DNA of 64,000 nucleotides from Flavobacterium limi (lineage in GTDB: Bacteria; Bacteroidota; Bacteroidia; Flavobacteriales; Flavobacteriaceae). The notes below the pieces were generated by a model, which worked only from the letters and a program-made list of their open reading frames with translations, made no database searches and was not told where the DNA came from. The translations under genes were made by a program, and so were the position numbers. Positions 26,653 through 35,685 of the stretch are shown piece by piece. Location: NCBI RefSeq assembly GCF_010645075.1, contig NZ_JAADZV010000001.1, positions 248,001-312,000 on the forward strand, written 5' to 3'. Each line of letters opens with the position of its first letter. Positions within the stretch are counted from its first letter, which is position 1.

Positions 26653-27575
26653 AAATCGAATCAGAAATAGAGAAAGTCTCCAGTTTTCAGCACCTTGAAA
26701 TGCTGGCGAACCAGGTCGTGGAAGGTTTTATATCCGGAATGCATAAGAGTCCGTTTCATGGGTTTTCTGCCGAATTCTCGGAACATAAAGTGTATAATGC
26801 CGGTGAAAGCACCAAACATATCGACTGGAAGTTGTTTGCTAAAACAGACCGTTTATACACGAAACGTTTTGAGGAAGAAACGAATATGCGCTGTCATATT
26901 ATTGTCGATAATTCGTCGTCGATGCATTATCCGGAACTGAAATCGAATCAGCCTTTTTATGAAAAGAAGATTGGTTTTGCGGTTTTGGCTTCAGCGGTTT
27001 TGATGAATATTTTAAAGAAACAGCGCGATGCCGTAGGTTTAAGCGTTTTCTCTGATAACTACGAATATTACGCTCCGGAAAAAGGAAGCGACCGTCACCA
27101 CAGAATGCTCTTGAATAAGCTGGAACAATTATTAGAGCAGCCAAAAGTCAAAAAAAGTACTGATACAATTACGTATCTGCATCAGATTGCCGAGAAAATG
27201 CACCGCCGCTCGATGATTATTTTGTTTACGGATATGTTTCAGTCTGAAGATGATGAAAAACTATTTAATGCGCTGCAGCATTTAAAGCACAACAAGCACA
27301 AAGTAGTTTTGTTTCACGTAGTCGATAATAAAACCGAATTGAAATTTGATTTTGATAACACACCAAGAAAGTTTATTGACTTAGAATCAGGCGAAGAAGT
27401 TTCTATTTATGCCGATAATGTTAAACAAGAATACGAAAAGAGGGCAGAAGCCTACTTTAAAAATCTGGCTTTGACGTGTGCCAAGAACCAAATTAAGTAC
27501 GTTTCGGTCAATGTTGGTGATAATTTTGAAAAAATATTGACGACATATTTAGTTGAAAAACAAAACTTTGGATAG
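26649..27575 (+). CDS. DUF58 protein (vWA-like)
   Basis: A 308-residue cytoplasmic protein of the DUF58 family. It has the family block YNAGESTKHIDWKLFAKTDRLYTKRFEEE near residues 50-80, followed by a vWA/MIDAS-like strand IIVDNSSSMH (about 90-99). DUF58 proteins usually pair with MoxR-type AAA ATPases in BatA-like clusters; here no MoxR gene is next to it, only the overlapping M1 peptidase (4-bp ATGA overlap). A chaperone or assembly role is inferred from the family. Confidence 0.85.
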   Translation: MKIESEIEKVSSFQHLEMLANQVVEGFISGMHKSPFHGFSAEFSEHKVYNAGESTKHIDWKLFAKTDRLYTKRFEEETNMRCHIIVDNSSSMHYPELKSNQPFYEKKIGFAVLASAVLMNILKKQRDAVGLSVFSDNYEYYAPEKGSDRHHRMLLNKLEQLLEQPKVKKSTDTITYLHQIAEKMHRRSMIILFTDMFQSEDDEKLFNALQHLKHNKHKVVLFHVVDNKTELKFDFDNTPRKFIDLESGEEVSIYADNVKQEYEKRAEAYFKNLALTCAKNQIKYVSVNVGDNFEKILTTYLVEKQNFG

Positions 27576-27613
27576 TAATTTGAAATTTTATTCAAAATTT
27601 TTCATCAAAACAC

Positions 27614-27643
27614 TTGCAGAAACGAAATTCTGTACTATCTTTG
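27614..27643 (+). promoter_or_regulatory. tRNA-Asp promoter
   Basis: TTG (27614-27616), exactly 19 nt, TATCTTTG (27636-27643): a full match to the Bacteroidota housekeeping promoter, 18 nt before the tRNA 5' end. Confidence 0.8.
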
Positions 27644-27661
27644 CAACCGCAATAACGCAGA

Positions 27662-27735
27662 GGTTTGGTAGTTCAGTTGGTTAGAATACATGCCTGTCAC
27701 GCATGGGGTCGCGGGTTCGAGTCCCGTCCAGACCG
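27662..27735 (+). tRNA. tRNA-Asp (GTC)
   Basis: A 74-nt cloverleaf checks by hand: acceptor GGTTTGG/CCAGACC (one T-G pair), D stem GTTC/GAAT, anticodon stem CATGC/GCATG with loop CTGTCAC (anticodon GTC at 27696-27698), T arm GCGGG-TTCGAGT-CCCGT and discriminator G. CCA is not encoded. It is the only tRNA seen in the window. Confidence 0.97.
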
Positions 27736-27747
27736 CAATATTGGGAG

Positions 27748-27775
27748 AAGCCTTTCTTAACGGAAAGGCTTTTTT
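27748..27775 (+). terminator. Terminator after tRNA-Asp
   Basis: Stem AAGCCTTTC with GAAAGGCTT, short loop, then a T run, 13 nt after the tRNA. Confidence 0.85.
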
Positions 27776-27857
27776 GCCCAAATACGGTATCTAAGATTAG
27801 TTGTGTTGTTTGCTACGACTTTGTAACTCGTAGCTTGGTTTAGTAGTTAGACCAATG

Positions 27858-27889
27858 AAAAGCTTTCCACTTTTGTGGATGGCTTTTTT
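27858..27889 (+). terminator. Second hairpin with T run
   Basis: AAAAGC-TTT-CCAC paired with GTGG-ATG-GCTTTT, followed by T residues. No gene lies between it and the previous terminator; it may be a back-up terminator or a leftover from a lost gene (perhaps a lost tRNA). Confidence 0.5.
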
Positions 27890-27939
27890 GATTTAAAGCA
27901 ATTCGGCAAACTCTGGTTTTACCTGAATCAAAATTTATG

Positions 27940-27979
27940 AAAGGTTCGCAAAGTTTTATTTATGGCTTTGCGAACCTTT
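27940..27979. repeat. Perfect hairpin of the TTTGCGAACCTTT family
   Basis: Perfect 14-bp inverted repeat (27940-27953 and 27966-27979) with a 12-nt loop. Related CTTTGCG...CCTTTGTGGTTAA sequence occurs at 50320-50355, and GCAAAG-rich repeat at 58386-58482. The remaining bases up to the MFS gene at 28178 show no gene. Confidence 0.65.
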
Positions 27980-28177
27980 TCGTTTTAACCTTTCGAACTT
28001 TATGGTTAGAGTCCTTTCTATGTCATTTGCCTGAAGCTTCTCAATGTCTAAAAGTGTAAAATAAACAATTAACGTACTTTTGTTAAAAAAGTATCAGTCG
28101 AATAAATAAATATCTTTTATATTCGTAAAAAAATATTTTAATTATTTGTTTATTATCAATTACATTATTTGCAGTTT

Positions 28178-29674
28178 ATGAGTAATACATCTACCAAAGG
28201 AATTTGGAAAGTAATTTCGGCCTCTTCTATGGGTACTATGATTGAATGGTATGATTTCTATATTTTTGGAAGTTTAGCCGTTGTAATTTCAACAAAATTT
28301 TTTCCCAGTGACAATCCTACAGCAGCATTTTTATCAACATTAGCAACTTTTGCCGCAGGATTTGTGGTTCGTCCTTTTGGAGCTTTATTTTTTGGAAGAC
28401 TAGGCGATATTATTGGTCGTAAATATACTTTTATGGCTACCTTGTTATTAATGGGTGGTTCTACTTTTTTGATAGGCTGTATTCCGAGTTATGAAACGAT
28501 TGGATTTTTAGCACCTTTATTGGTATTGATTTTACGATTATTACAGGGACTTGCATTAGGCGGAGAGTATGGTGGAGCAGCTACATACGTCGCAGAACAT
28601 GCTCCTAAGGGACAAAGAGGCTATTGGACTTCCTGGATTCAGACCACGGCAACAGTGGGATTATTTATTTCATTAATGGTAATTCTGGCGACAAAAACAG
28701 TTCTTTCTGCTGAAGATTTTGACATCTGGGGATGGCGTGTTCCGTTTTGGGTTTCTATCGTTATGGTTGGTGTTTCATACCTCATTCGAAAAAACATGGA
28801 CGAGTCTCCTGAATTTGCAAAAGCAAAAAAAGAAGGAACTACAAGTGCCAGTCCGCTAAAGGAAAGTTTTGGAAACCGCTACAATTTAAAATTTGTACTG
28901 CTTGCTTTATTTGGTGCCACGATGGGGCAGGGGGTTGTTTGGTATACCGGACAATTTTATGCGATGAGTTTCATGAAAACAGTAATGAATGTAGAGTCTT
29001 CACAGGTAGATACTTTACTGGGGATTGCACTTTTATTAGGAACCCCGTTTTTTATTGTATTTGGATGGCTGAGTGATAAAGTGGGAAGAAAATATATTAT
29101 GATGGGCGGAATGCTGCTTGCTATTTTTCTGTACAGACCTATTTACAAGGCCATGTACACCACAACAGATACTACTCTTAAAACTGAAATAGTTGAAAAA
29201 ACAAAAACAACTACAGAATTAACGGCAACAAACGATACTGTCTATACCACCGAAAAAGAATTTACTGATGGAACAGTTTCAATTGAAAAGAAGACTGTTT
29301 TTGCCTCTAAAAAAGATACTCAGATAACTACATCTGTCATCATTAATTCGAGCGATGAATGGGCGTTGATTTTCTTGGTTTTTATACAGGTTTTGTTTGT
29401 GACAATGGTGTATGGACCAATTGCAGCCTTTTTGGTCGAAATGTTTCCGGTTAAAATTCGATATACGTCCATGTCACTGCCTTATCATGTTGGAAACGGC
29501 ATTTTTGGAGGTTTGCTTCCTGCCATTTCAACTTATTTTGTAACACATGCCAAGAATTCCGGTAAAAATGATTTTTATCTCGACGGACTTTGGTATCCAA
29601 TTGTAATAGCTTCAATTTGTTTTGTAATTGGAATGATTTACATCGATAATAAAAATAAAAACTCTCACCTTTAA
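28178..29674 (+). CDS. MFS metabolite:proton symporter-like transporter
   Basis: A 498-residue inner-membrane transporter of the metabolite:H+ symporter (ShiA/ProP-like) branch: N-terminal SSMGTMIEWYDFYIFGSLA and the loop motif RPFGALFFGRLGDIIGRKYT, with GLALGGEYGGAATYVAEHAP in helix 4. About 60 residues rich in Thr/Lys/Glu (KTEIVEKTKTTTEL...) are inserted near residues 335-400, between transmembrane segments. A TTG three codons upstream (28169) is less likely than the ATG at 28178. Substrate unknown. A small two-helix protein gene follows after 11 bp. Confidence 0.85.
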   Translation: MSNTSTKGIWKVISASSMGTMIEWYDFYIFGSLAVVISTKFFPSDNPTAAFLSTLATFAAGFVVRPFGALFFGRLGDIIGRKYTFMATLLLMGGSTFLIGCIPSYETIGFLAPLLVLILRLLQGLALGGEYGGAATYVAEHAPKGQRGYWTSWIQTTATVGLFISLMVILATKTVLSAEDFDIWGWRVPFWVSIVMVGVSYLIRKNMDESPEFAKAKKEGTTSASPLKESFGNRYNLKFVLLALFGATMGQGVVWYTGQFYAMSFMKTVMNVESSQVDTLLGIALLLGTPFFIVFGWLSDKVGRKYIMMGGMLLAIFLYRPIYKAMYTTTDTTLKTEIVEKTKTTTELTATNDTVYTTEKEFTDGTVSIEKKTVFASKKDTQITTSVIINSSDEWALIFLVFIQVLFVTMVYGPIAAFLVEMFPVKIRYTSMSLPYHVGNGIFGGLLPAISTYFVTHAKNSGKNDFYLDGLWYPIVIASICFVIGMIYIDNKNKNSHL

Positions 29675-29685
29675 TCTGCTTAAAA

Positions 29686-29910
29686 ATGAATTTTATAAAA
29701 AGAGCCCTGGGAATTCTGTGGATCATATTAGCAATTGCTGCAGCCTATTTTTGTGTTTTTGAATTTGGTCTGCCAAAATTTTTATCGGACCAGCAGGAGG
29801 ATTTAGTATTTGGGATTATTATCCTGTTTATTCTGACTCCATTGATTGTTTTGGGACTGGGAGTTTTTGGATACTTTTCTTTAACCGGAGAATATGATAA
29901 AGAGAATTAA
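29686..29910 (+). CDS. Small two-helix membrane protein, MFS partner
   Basis: A 74-residue protein with two membrane helices (ALGILWIILAIAAAYFCVFEFGL and the segment DLVFGIIILFILTPLIVLGLGVFGYFSL, given as visible hydrophobic stretches). It lies 11 bp after the MFS gene and before a shared terminator, so it is very probably made with it. Comparable small proteins next to MFS genes have been annotated as transporter small subunits (DUF6814-like); that identity is from memory. Confidence 0.72.
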   Translation: MNFIKRALGILWIILAIAAAYFCVFEFGLPKFLSDQQEDLVFGIIILFILTPLIVLGLGVFGYFSLTGEYDKEN

Positions 29911-29932
29911 TTTCTTTAACCCTATATAAAAC

Positions 29933-29963
29933 AAAAGGCTGTCCATACGCGGACAGCCTTTTT
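29933..29963. terminator. Strong bidirectional terminator
   Basis: AAAGGCTGTCC paired with GGACAGCCTTT around a 6-nt loop with A and T runs on both sides, between the convergent MFS unit and the amylase gene. Confidence 0.92.
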
Positions 29964-29986
29964 ACATTACTAAACTAACCAAAAAT

Positions 29987-32860
29987 TTATTTCTTAATAA
30001 ACTTCATTACTTGTACTTCATTATTCTCATTAATTGCTTTTACAATATATAAGCCCGGTTTTAAATCGCTTACGCTGTAATGAAAATCCAAATTTGCATT
30101 AGTTACAAAATTTTTTACAAGCTGACCTGTAATGTTATAAATTTCAACTTTTACAGCAGCAAAATTCAATGTAAAGTAATTTGAAACCGGATTTGGATAT
30201 AAACTCACCGAATTGCCTTTTTCAAAATCATCAATAGCCAGACTGGCCTGTTTGTTTCCGTAGATTCTGAATTCTCCTGCCGGAATACTCATTAAAGCAT
30301 TCACATCTGTTACATTTATTGTAGTGTTGTCCATCAAATTGTACCAGGTTCCCGGATAGGAAAAACCGGTAGCAACGTTTTGAGCTGTAACATTAAAATT
30401 GGCTACAATCAATACATCTTTAAGTTGCCCTGAAGAGAGGGCTGAGTTTGTAATTTTAATGTTCGGATATAAAGAACTGGTATTTGCCATAGTTGTCGTT
30501 CCTGAAAATACAGGTTCAGCAATTTTCATGGTGATCATTTTTGACCAGTCGTTGTAAATTTTGCTTCGCCCGGCATTACCAAGCCAGTTTCCTGTCCATT
30601 GCGGTTGTGGTTTTGTATCTAATTTGCAATCTCCTGAAATCGTTGCTGAAGCATCATTTACGGTTCCGTTATTACAAGTAAAAATAGACGAATCCCAACC
30701 TAAATCTCCAAAATGCCAAATCATTTTTGGTCCCGGTACTAACAATGAAACCGCTCCAATAGCTGACATTCGTGACAAAGCTGTAGCTAATGTTTTTACA
30801 TTGTGTGCTGAATTTATCGAATTTCCATACTGAATGTTTTTATACATTAGGCGTTCCTCATCATGACTTTCTGCATAGCCCATCAAACGATGCGAAGTAA
30901 ATCCGCGGCTGGAACTTGTCATTCTCGAAATATTACCTGTATATCCCATTGACAACTCATTGTAAGCGCTATTCAAATTACCCCACATCATAATTCCTTT
31001 GCTTGGCGATTCTGCAATTTTATAATTTGCCCATTGCTGTTCTTCCAGATCAGTTCCTAAATGTTCGAAAATCGCATAATGCGTAGGATCCAGACTCCAT
31101 GAGTAATCTGCGTATGATTTTAAAACTTCCACTCTGTCCTGCTGATAAGCATTCGTACACGTTTCATCTGAAGCGGTACAATTTTGAGTAAATCCTTTGG
31201 TTAAATCCCAACGCAAACCGTCAATTTTGTATTCTTCAACCCATTGTTTAACAACACGTTTCACGTAATTTTGAGTTCTGACAGATTGGTGATTAAAATC
31301 TTCACCAACACTGTAAGTGTGTTTGGCAACAGTGTTAAAATAAGGATTTTCTGCAGTTGGCGACCCGAAGCCATCTCCGTCTGGATCGTTCATCCACATT
31401 CTCACCATCGGATTTCTTCCGAAAGCATGATTTAAAGCCACATCCAGAATAACCGCGATTCCGTTTTGGTGACATAAATCGATTAGTTCTTTTAATTTAT
31501 CTGAAGTTCCGTAGAATTTATCCAGAGCCATGTGAAAGGAAGTGTTATAGCCCCAGCTTTCATTACCTTCAAATTCCATTACCGGCATTAATTGAATCGC
31601 ATTTATTTTCAAATTTTTAAAATAATCAATTCTGTCAATCAGGCTTTGATAATTTCTGTTGGCATCAAAATCGCGAACCAAAACTTCATAAACAACCAAT
31701 TTATCCTTTTCAGGTTTTGTAAAATTGGTCACCTGCCAGTTGTAAGGTGTTTGTCCGGTTTTTAAAACCGTTACTTCGAATTGCTGTCCTGATGGATAAG
31801 CAGGGATATTTGGATAATTTAACGAAGGAATCGAAGCATCATCATAAGGAGACAAAACCAAAGTAGAATAGGGATCAGCAGCTTTAACCAATGAAGGCGA
31901 GTTGGCCAATGGTGTAGCATCTCCTACCCAATATTGATAACTATTATTTACTCCGGAAACTAAACCTGTTAATTCTAACCAAAATTTTCCTGAAACAGGG
32001 TCTTTTTTCATGGCATACACCGATGAAGGCTGCCAGTTATTAAAACTTCCGGCAACGTAAACAAAATCTTTTAAAGGTGCGTCCAGAACCAAAGTTGCTT
32101 TTGTAAAATCGGCCGGGTTGTAATTAATTCCGTCTGTTAAACCTGCAGGCATTGCTTCAGAAACGGTATTAGGATTAACAATAACCGAAAACTTTTTTGA
32201 GATTGTTGTTGCTCCCTGCGTCACCAGTAATTCATAACTTTGATTAGCAGTAATATTAGTATGACTAAAGGAATAACTTGCCGTACTTGCATTTGTATTA
32301 AGAGTATTTCCGTTTGATTTTAATACATAACTTGCAACCCCATTTGTATTGGTAGCTGTAATATTAAAATTAGAACCAGATGCCAAAATTGTCGAACTGT
32401 TTTCTGCAGGAGAAGTAAGTGAAGCCTGAAAAATACCTACTTCAACTAAAATATCCTGAGATTTTTTGTCTCCGGTTCCGTCTTTTGTTTTAATTAAAAA
32501 ACCAATTCTGCCAATTCCGGTTGCATTGTAATAGGTAGACGGCGTTAAGGTTTTGGTATAGGTATCCGTTCCGGCATTATAAGTAAAAGCACTTGCTGCA
32601 CTGGAGGCTGTCCAGGAACCATTGTTTGGAGTTCCTTTTGCAGCAGTATCATTGGTGTCAAAAGCCCATGCCCATAGATACAATTCGTGAGTTGCTGCAA
32701 TGCCCCAAGCGGTTTCATTGATAGAGCTACCGGCTATAGTAATCGTAATTGCGGTTGTTTCTTCAAAAGTAGTGGGGCTTACTGAATAAGTGACGGTTTG
32801 TTGCTGAGCAAAAATTACCGATGACATTAAAAGAAATATTAGTTGTAAAGATCTTTTCAT
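29987..32860 (-). CDS. Secreted GH13 alpha-amylase with T9SS tail
   Basis: A 957-residue secreted enzyme that cuts alpha-1,4-glucans outside the cell. Signal peptide (1-18), N-terminal Ig-like and starch-associated beta modules (about 20-390), a GH13 barrel with region I DVALNHAF, region II DGLRWDLTKGF (nucleophile Asp), region III IFEHLGTD (acid Glu) and region IV YAESHDEER, then a C-terminal type A T9SS sorting tail (SLYPNPVSNYFTL...GLYIVKAI...MKFIKK). In Bacteroides the equivalent SusG is a lipoprotein; here type IX secretion replaces it. Last gene of the sus operon, after a terminator-like hairpin. Confidence 0.93.
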   Translation of the reverse strand: MKRSLQLIFLLMSSVIFAQQQTVTYSVSPTTFEETTAITITIAGSSINETAWGIAATHELYLWAWAFDTNDTAAKGTPNNGSWTASSAASAFTYNAGTDTYTKTLTPSTYYNATGIGRIGFLIKTKDGTGDKKSQDILVEVGIFQASLTSPAENSSTILASGSNFNITATNTNGVASYVLKSNGNTLNTNASTASYSFSHTNITANQSYELLVTQGATTISKKFSVIVNPNTVSEAMPAGLTDGINYNPADFTKATLVLDAPLKDFVYVAGSFNNWQPSSVYAMKKDPVSGKFWLELTGLVSGVNNSYQYWVGDATPLANSPSLVKAADPYSTLVLSPYDDASIPSLNYPNIPAYPSGQQFEVTVLKTGQTPYNWQVTNFTKPEKDKLVVYEVLVRDFDANRNYQSLIDRIDYFKNLKINAIQLMPVMEFEGNESWGYNTSFHMALDKFYGTSDKLKELIDLCHQNGIAVILDVALNHAFGRNPMVRMWMNDPDGDGFGSPTAENPYFNTVAKHTYSVGEDFNHQSVRTQNYVKRVVKQWVEEYKIDGLRWDLTKGFTQNCTASDETCTNAYQQDRVEVLKSYADYSWSLDPTHYAIFEHLGTDLEEQQWANYKIAESPSKGIMMWGNLNSAYNELSMGYTGNISRMTSSSRGFTSHRLMGYAESHDEERLMYKNIQYGNSINSAHNVKTLATALSRMSAIGAVSLLVPGPKMIWHFGDLGWDSSIFTCNNGTVNDASATISGDCKLDTKPQPQWTGNWLGNAGRSKIYNDWSKMITMKIAEPVFSGTTTMANTSSLYPNIKITNSALSSGQLKDVLIVANFNVTAQNVATGFSYPGTWYNLMDNTTINVTDVNALMSIPAGEFRIYGNKQASLAIDDFEKGNSVSLYPNPVSNYFTLNFAAVKVEIYNITGQLVKNFVTNANLDFHYSVSDLKPGLYIVKAINENNEVQVMKFIKK

Positions 32861-32885
32861 ACTGTGGTTAATTGGTTAGTTTTAT

Positions 32886-32915
32886 AAAAAAAGGCTACTA
32901 ATAGTAGCCTTTTTT
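32886..32915 (-). terminator. Hairpin between SusE-like and amylase genes
   Basis: A 14-bp perfect stem AAAAAAGGCTACTA/TAGTAGCCTTTTTT with a one-base loop and T runs on both strands. It follows the SusE-like stop by 12 nt and precedes the amylase ATG by about 25 nt. It should lower transcription into the amylase gene or protect the 3' end of the upstream message. Confidence 0.8.
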
Positions 32916-32926
32916 ACAATATTTTT

Positions 32927-34024
32927 TTATTGATTAGGAATCATTAAGTAGCTGCCGTCTAAATCATTAAAATAAATTACATATTTAGATTTTGATACTG
33001 GTATGTTATCACCGGTATTTACACCTGAAAAAGGAGTTTTTGCTCCCCAGGAAACATCCCACGCATCATTAGCTCTAAATTTCATTTCACCATCATTTAA
33101 AGATGTTACGCCTAATGTCCAGATGTGTGGATTAAAAGATGATTTAATCATTGGTGTAGAAACATTCCATGCTCCGGCTGTACTACTCCCTATAATACCA
33201 ACTGTAGTATAAGTAGCTATGGGACCAGTGTACGGGGCTAAAGTATACAAATTAGTAGTCGTATTTACTGTGAAAGTATAATATCCGGCTGTTGCAATTG
33301 AAAAGTTTGAAGGATCCGGATCATTTTCGGTTGGTCTATTTTGGATAGTTCCACCACTACCAATCCCTATTGATGGGGCCCATTGACCAGGAGTCGAAAT
33401 TAATTTAAAAGCTCCTGCAGCAAAGTAACCGGTAAATTTATATTCATTTGCATTTGTACCGCTTCTGAATAAAATTTGATTTCCCTTATTTGTATCCCAG
33501 CCAGAAACAGTTGCGTCACCTACTAAATACCAATCAACAAAATTATATGGGACTCTTCCGGTGTAAGGAGTTATAGTCATTGTAATCAAACCTTCCGATA
33601 TTTGAACAAATCCACCAGAAACATTTGATGCAATCTTTACATCATAATCTGCAGCAACTTCGGGTTGTCCGCCAAGATCAATTGCTGCCTGATTTAATTC
33701 TCTGTTTAAAACCGAAACCTCTGTAATACTATTAGTCGTAGTTTTAAGTATTTTGGCTGCATTAAAATCGCCTCCTTTTTTATCGATAAGCAAAGTATAC
33801 CTCACTGCAACTGAATTGGAATATTCAGCAGGAGCCCAAGTAAACTTAAAAGCTTCTTCTGCAGCTTTATCAACATCTAAAACGACGTTTTGTCCTGTAG
33901 ACGGAGCACTTATTTCTGCTGTAGAAACTGGGGCAAGAATAGTTCTCGTGTCTACATCATCACCATCACACGAAACCAATAACACACCAATAAATGCAAT
34001 TAAAGTTTTATATATATTTTTCAT
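32927..34024 (-). CDS. SusE/SusF-like starch-binding lipoprotein
   Basis: A 365-residue outer-membrane lipoprotein (lipobox GVLLVSC, Cys at 19). An N-terminal SusE-type domain (about 30-150, with FTWAPAEYSNSVAVRYTLLID) is followed by two carbohydrate-binding-like modules (about 160-265: VDWYLVGDATVSGWDTNKG; and about 270-365: VGIIGSSTAGAWNVSTPM) rich in Trp that could stack on glucose rings. It probably holds starch at the surface next to SusCD and the amylase. Its start is 9 bp after the susD stop. Confidence 0.88.
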   Translation of the reverse strand: MKNIYKTLIAFIGVLLVSCDGDDVDTRTILAPVSTAEISAPSTGQNVVLDVDKAAEEAFKFTWAPAEYSNSVAVRYTLLIDKKGGDFNAAKILKTTTNSITEVSVLNRELNQAAIDLGGQPEVAADYDVKIASNVSGGFVQISEGLITMTITPYTGRVPYNFVDWYLVGDATVSGWDTNKGNQILFRSGTNANEYKFTGYFAAGAFKLISTPGQWAPSIGIGSGGTIQNRPTENDPDPSNFSIATAGYYTFTVNTTTNLYTLAPYTGPIATYTTVGIIGSSTAGAWNVSTPMIKSSFNPHIWTLGVTSLNDGEMKFRANDAWDVSWGAKTPFSGVNTGDNIPVSKSKYVIYFNDLDGSYLMIPNQ

Positions 34025-34033
34025 TTTACCGTT

Positions 34034-35650
34034 TTATAGATTAAAATATCCTGTATTTTGCTGTAAAGTTGGATTTGCCTGAATGTTTCTGGCAGGAATA
34101 GGCATTAAATCCCTATATGATTCTGTAGCAGTACCATTTATAGATCCGCCTTTCCATTGCCAGAGTTTAGATCCACCGGTGAATTTTCCAAAACGAATCA
34201 AATCAGTTCTTCTGTGGCATTCCCAATATAATTCTCTTCCTCTTTCATCTAAAATGAAATCAAGAGTTAATTGAGCAGCATTAATTTGAGCAGCGTTTGC
34301 TCTGGTTCTAATTTGATTTATATAACCTAAAGCGGTATTTATGTTTCCGCCGGTTGCGCCTCTTAAAGTGGCTTCAGCATACATCAAATAAGCATCGGTT
34401 AATCTGAACATTGGGAAGTCGATATCCGGAACATCAAGTCTTTGTGCTGCTGAGCCATCTGCATTTTTATTAATATATTTTGTTACGGCATAACCATCTG
34501 TAAAAGTTCCGACATTGGTGATGTCTTTAGATTGACCATCTGTATAAAATGTCCCTCTCTTATCAGCCGTTGCAGTTTCGTCAGGAAAAAGATTGACGAA
34601 CTCTCTACGAGTTCTGATTCCCTGCCATCCGCCATCCATTCCTCTTGAGGCAGCATCCATACTTCCTCCAATAGAAGCATGCATGATAAAACTCATTCCT
34701 CCACCTACAACTCTGATCGCATTTCCATCGCTGATAACAGGAAAAATCACTTCGGACTGAGCACCATTTTTATCATTATCGGCAGAGAATAAGTAACGAT
34801 AAGGAACATTCGCAAAAGTATATCCTGAACTGGTAATGATTTCATTTGTTAATGCAGCCGCTTCATTATTTCTTTCAACTCCTGTATACACTTTCGCATT
34901 TAAATATACTTTCGCCAATAAAAATTTAGCAGCCGTTTTATCAACTCTTCCATATTCATTCGTTTTTGAAGGTGCCAGACTGTTGTCCAAATCTTTTAGT
35001 TCAGATTCGATAAAGGCAAAAACTTCTGCTCTTGATTTTTGTACCGGATAAAAGAATCCAACTGGATCATTTTCAGTAGTGATTGGCACATTTCCAAATA
35101 AATCCATAAGGTTATAATAGGAAAATGCTCTTAGAAAACGGGCTTCAGCCCTAAACGTAGCGATTTCAGCTTTTAAATTAGCATCAACACCTCTTGCTGT
35201 TAATTTCTCATCAGTTGTTTGCCTTAAAAATTCATTAGCAACACTAATATGATAAAATGCTCTGGAGAAAGTTCCTGCCAAAAACTCATTTTCAGGGGAC
35301 CACAGCTGAGTGTTGAATGTTGGTAAAGTACCGTCGGCCCAGGCAATAACAGCCTCGTCAGTAGTAAATTCCTGAGATACGAAAAGCAACCTCAAATAAC
35401 TGCTAAAGTCACCGCCAAGGCCGGCAATATCCGGAGTGCCATCTCCATCGTTTCCTCCTACGTAAAGTATTGCATATAATTTTGCGAGTACTTGTTTGTA
35501 AGAAGCCGGATCTTCAAAGAAAGTTTCAGACAGAAACTCATCATCATCTTTTGGTGTTACGTTTAAATCGTCTGTACACGAAGAAAACGTCATACTTATT
35601 CCTAAAACAAGTAGGAAAAAATAAGATATATATTTAAATGATATTTTCAT
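34034..35650 (-). CDS. SusD-like starch-binding lipoprotein
   Basis: A 538-residue surface lipoprotein of the RagB/SusD family (lipobox TFSSC, Cys at 25). The TPR-like helical fold shows in the N-terminal FFEDPASYKQVLAKLYAIL and AEARFLRAFSYYNLMDLFGNVP segments; the C-terminal LDERGRELYWECHRRTDLIRFGKF is the typical SusD ending. It forms the lid over the SusC barrel and passes malto-oligosaccharides to it. It lies 35 bp downstream of susC. Confidence 0.95.
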   Translation of the reverse strand: MKISFKYISYFFLLVLGISMTFSSCTDDLNVTPKDDDEFLSETFFEDPASYKQVLAKLYAILYVGGNDGDGTPDIAGLGGDFSSYLRLLFVSQEFTTDEAVIAWADGTLPTFNTQLWSPENEFLAGTFSRAFYHISVANEFLRQTTDEKLTARGVDANLKAEIATFRAEARFLRAFSYYNLMDLFGNVPITTENDPVGFFYPVQKSRAEVFAFIESELKDLDNSLAPSKTNEYGRVDKTAAKFLLAKVYLNAKVYTGVERNNEAAALTNEIITSSGYTFANVPYRYLFSADNDKNGAQSEVIFPVISDGNAIRVVGGGMSFIMHASIGGSMDAASRGMDGGWQGIRTRREFVNLFPDETATADKRGTFYTDGQSKDITNVGTFTDGYAVTKYINKNADGSAAQRLDVPDIDFPMFRLTDAYLMYAEATLRGATGGNINTALGYINQIRTRANAAQINAAQLTLDFILDERGRELYWECHRRTDLIRFGKFTGGSKLWQWKGGSINGTATESYRDLMPIPARNIQANPTLQQNTGYFNL

Positions 35651-35685
35651 TTTAGTTATTTTTTAAATTTATTTTCGATGTACTA

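Noticed and set aside
28169..28177. TTG start three codons upstream for the MFS transporter
   Set aside because: The ATG at 28178 is a stronger codon and starts the protein at the usual MSNTS position.
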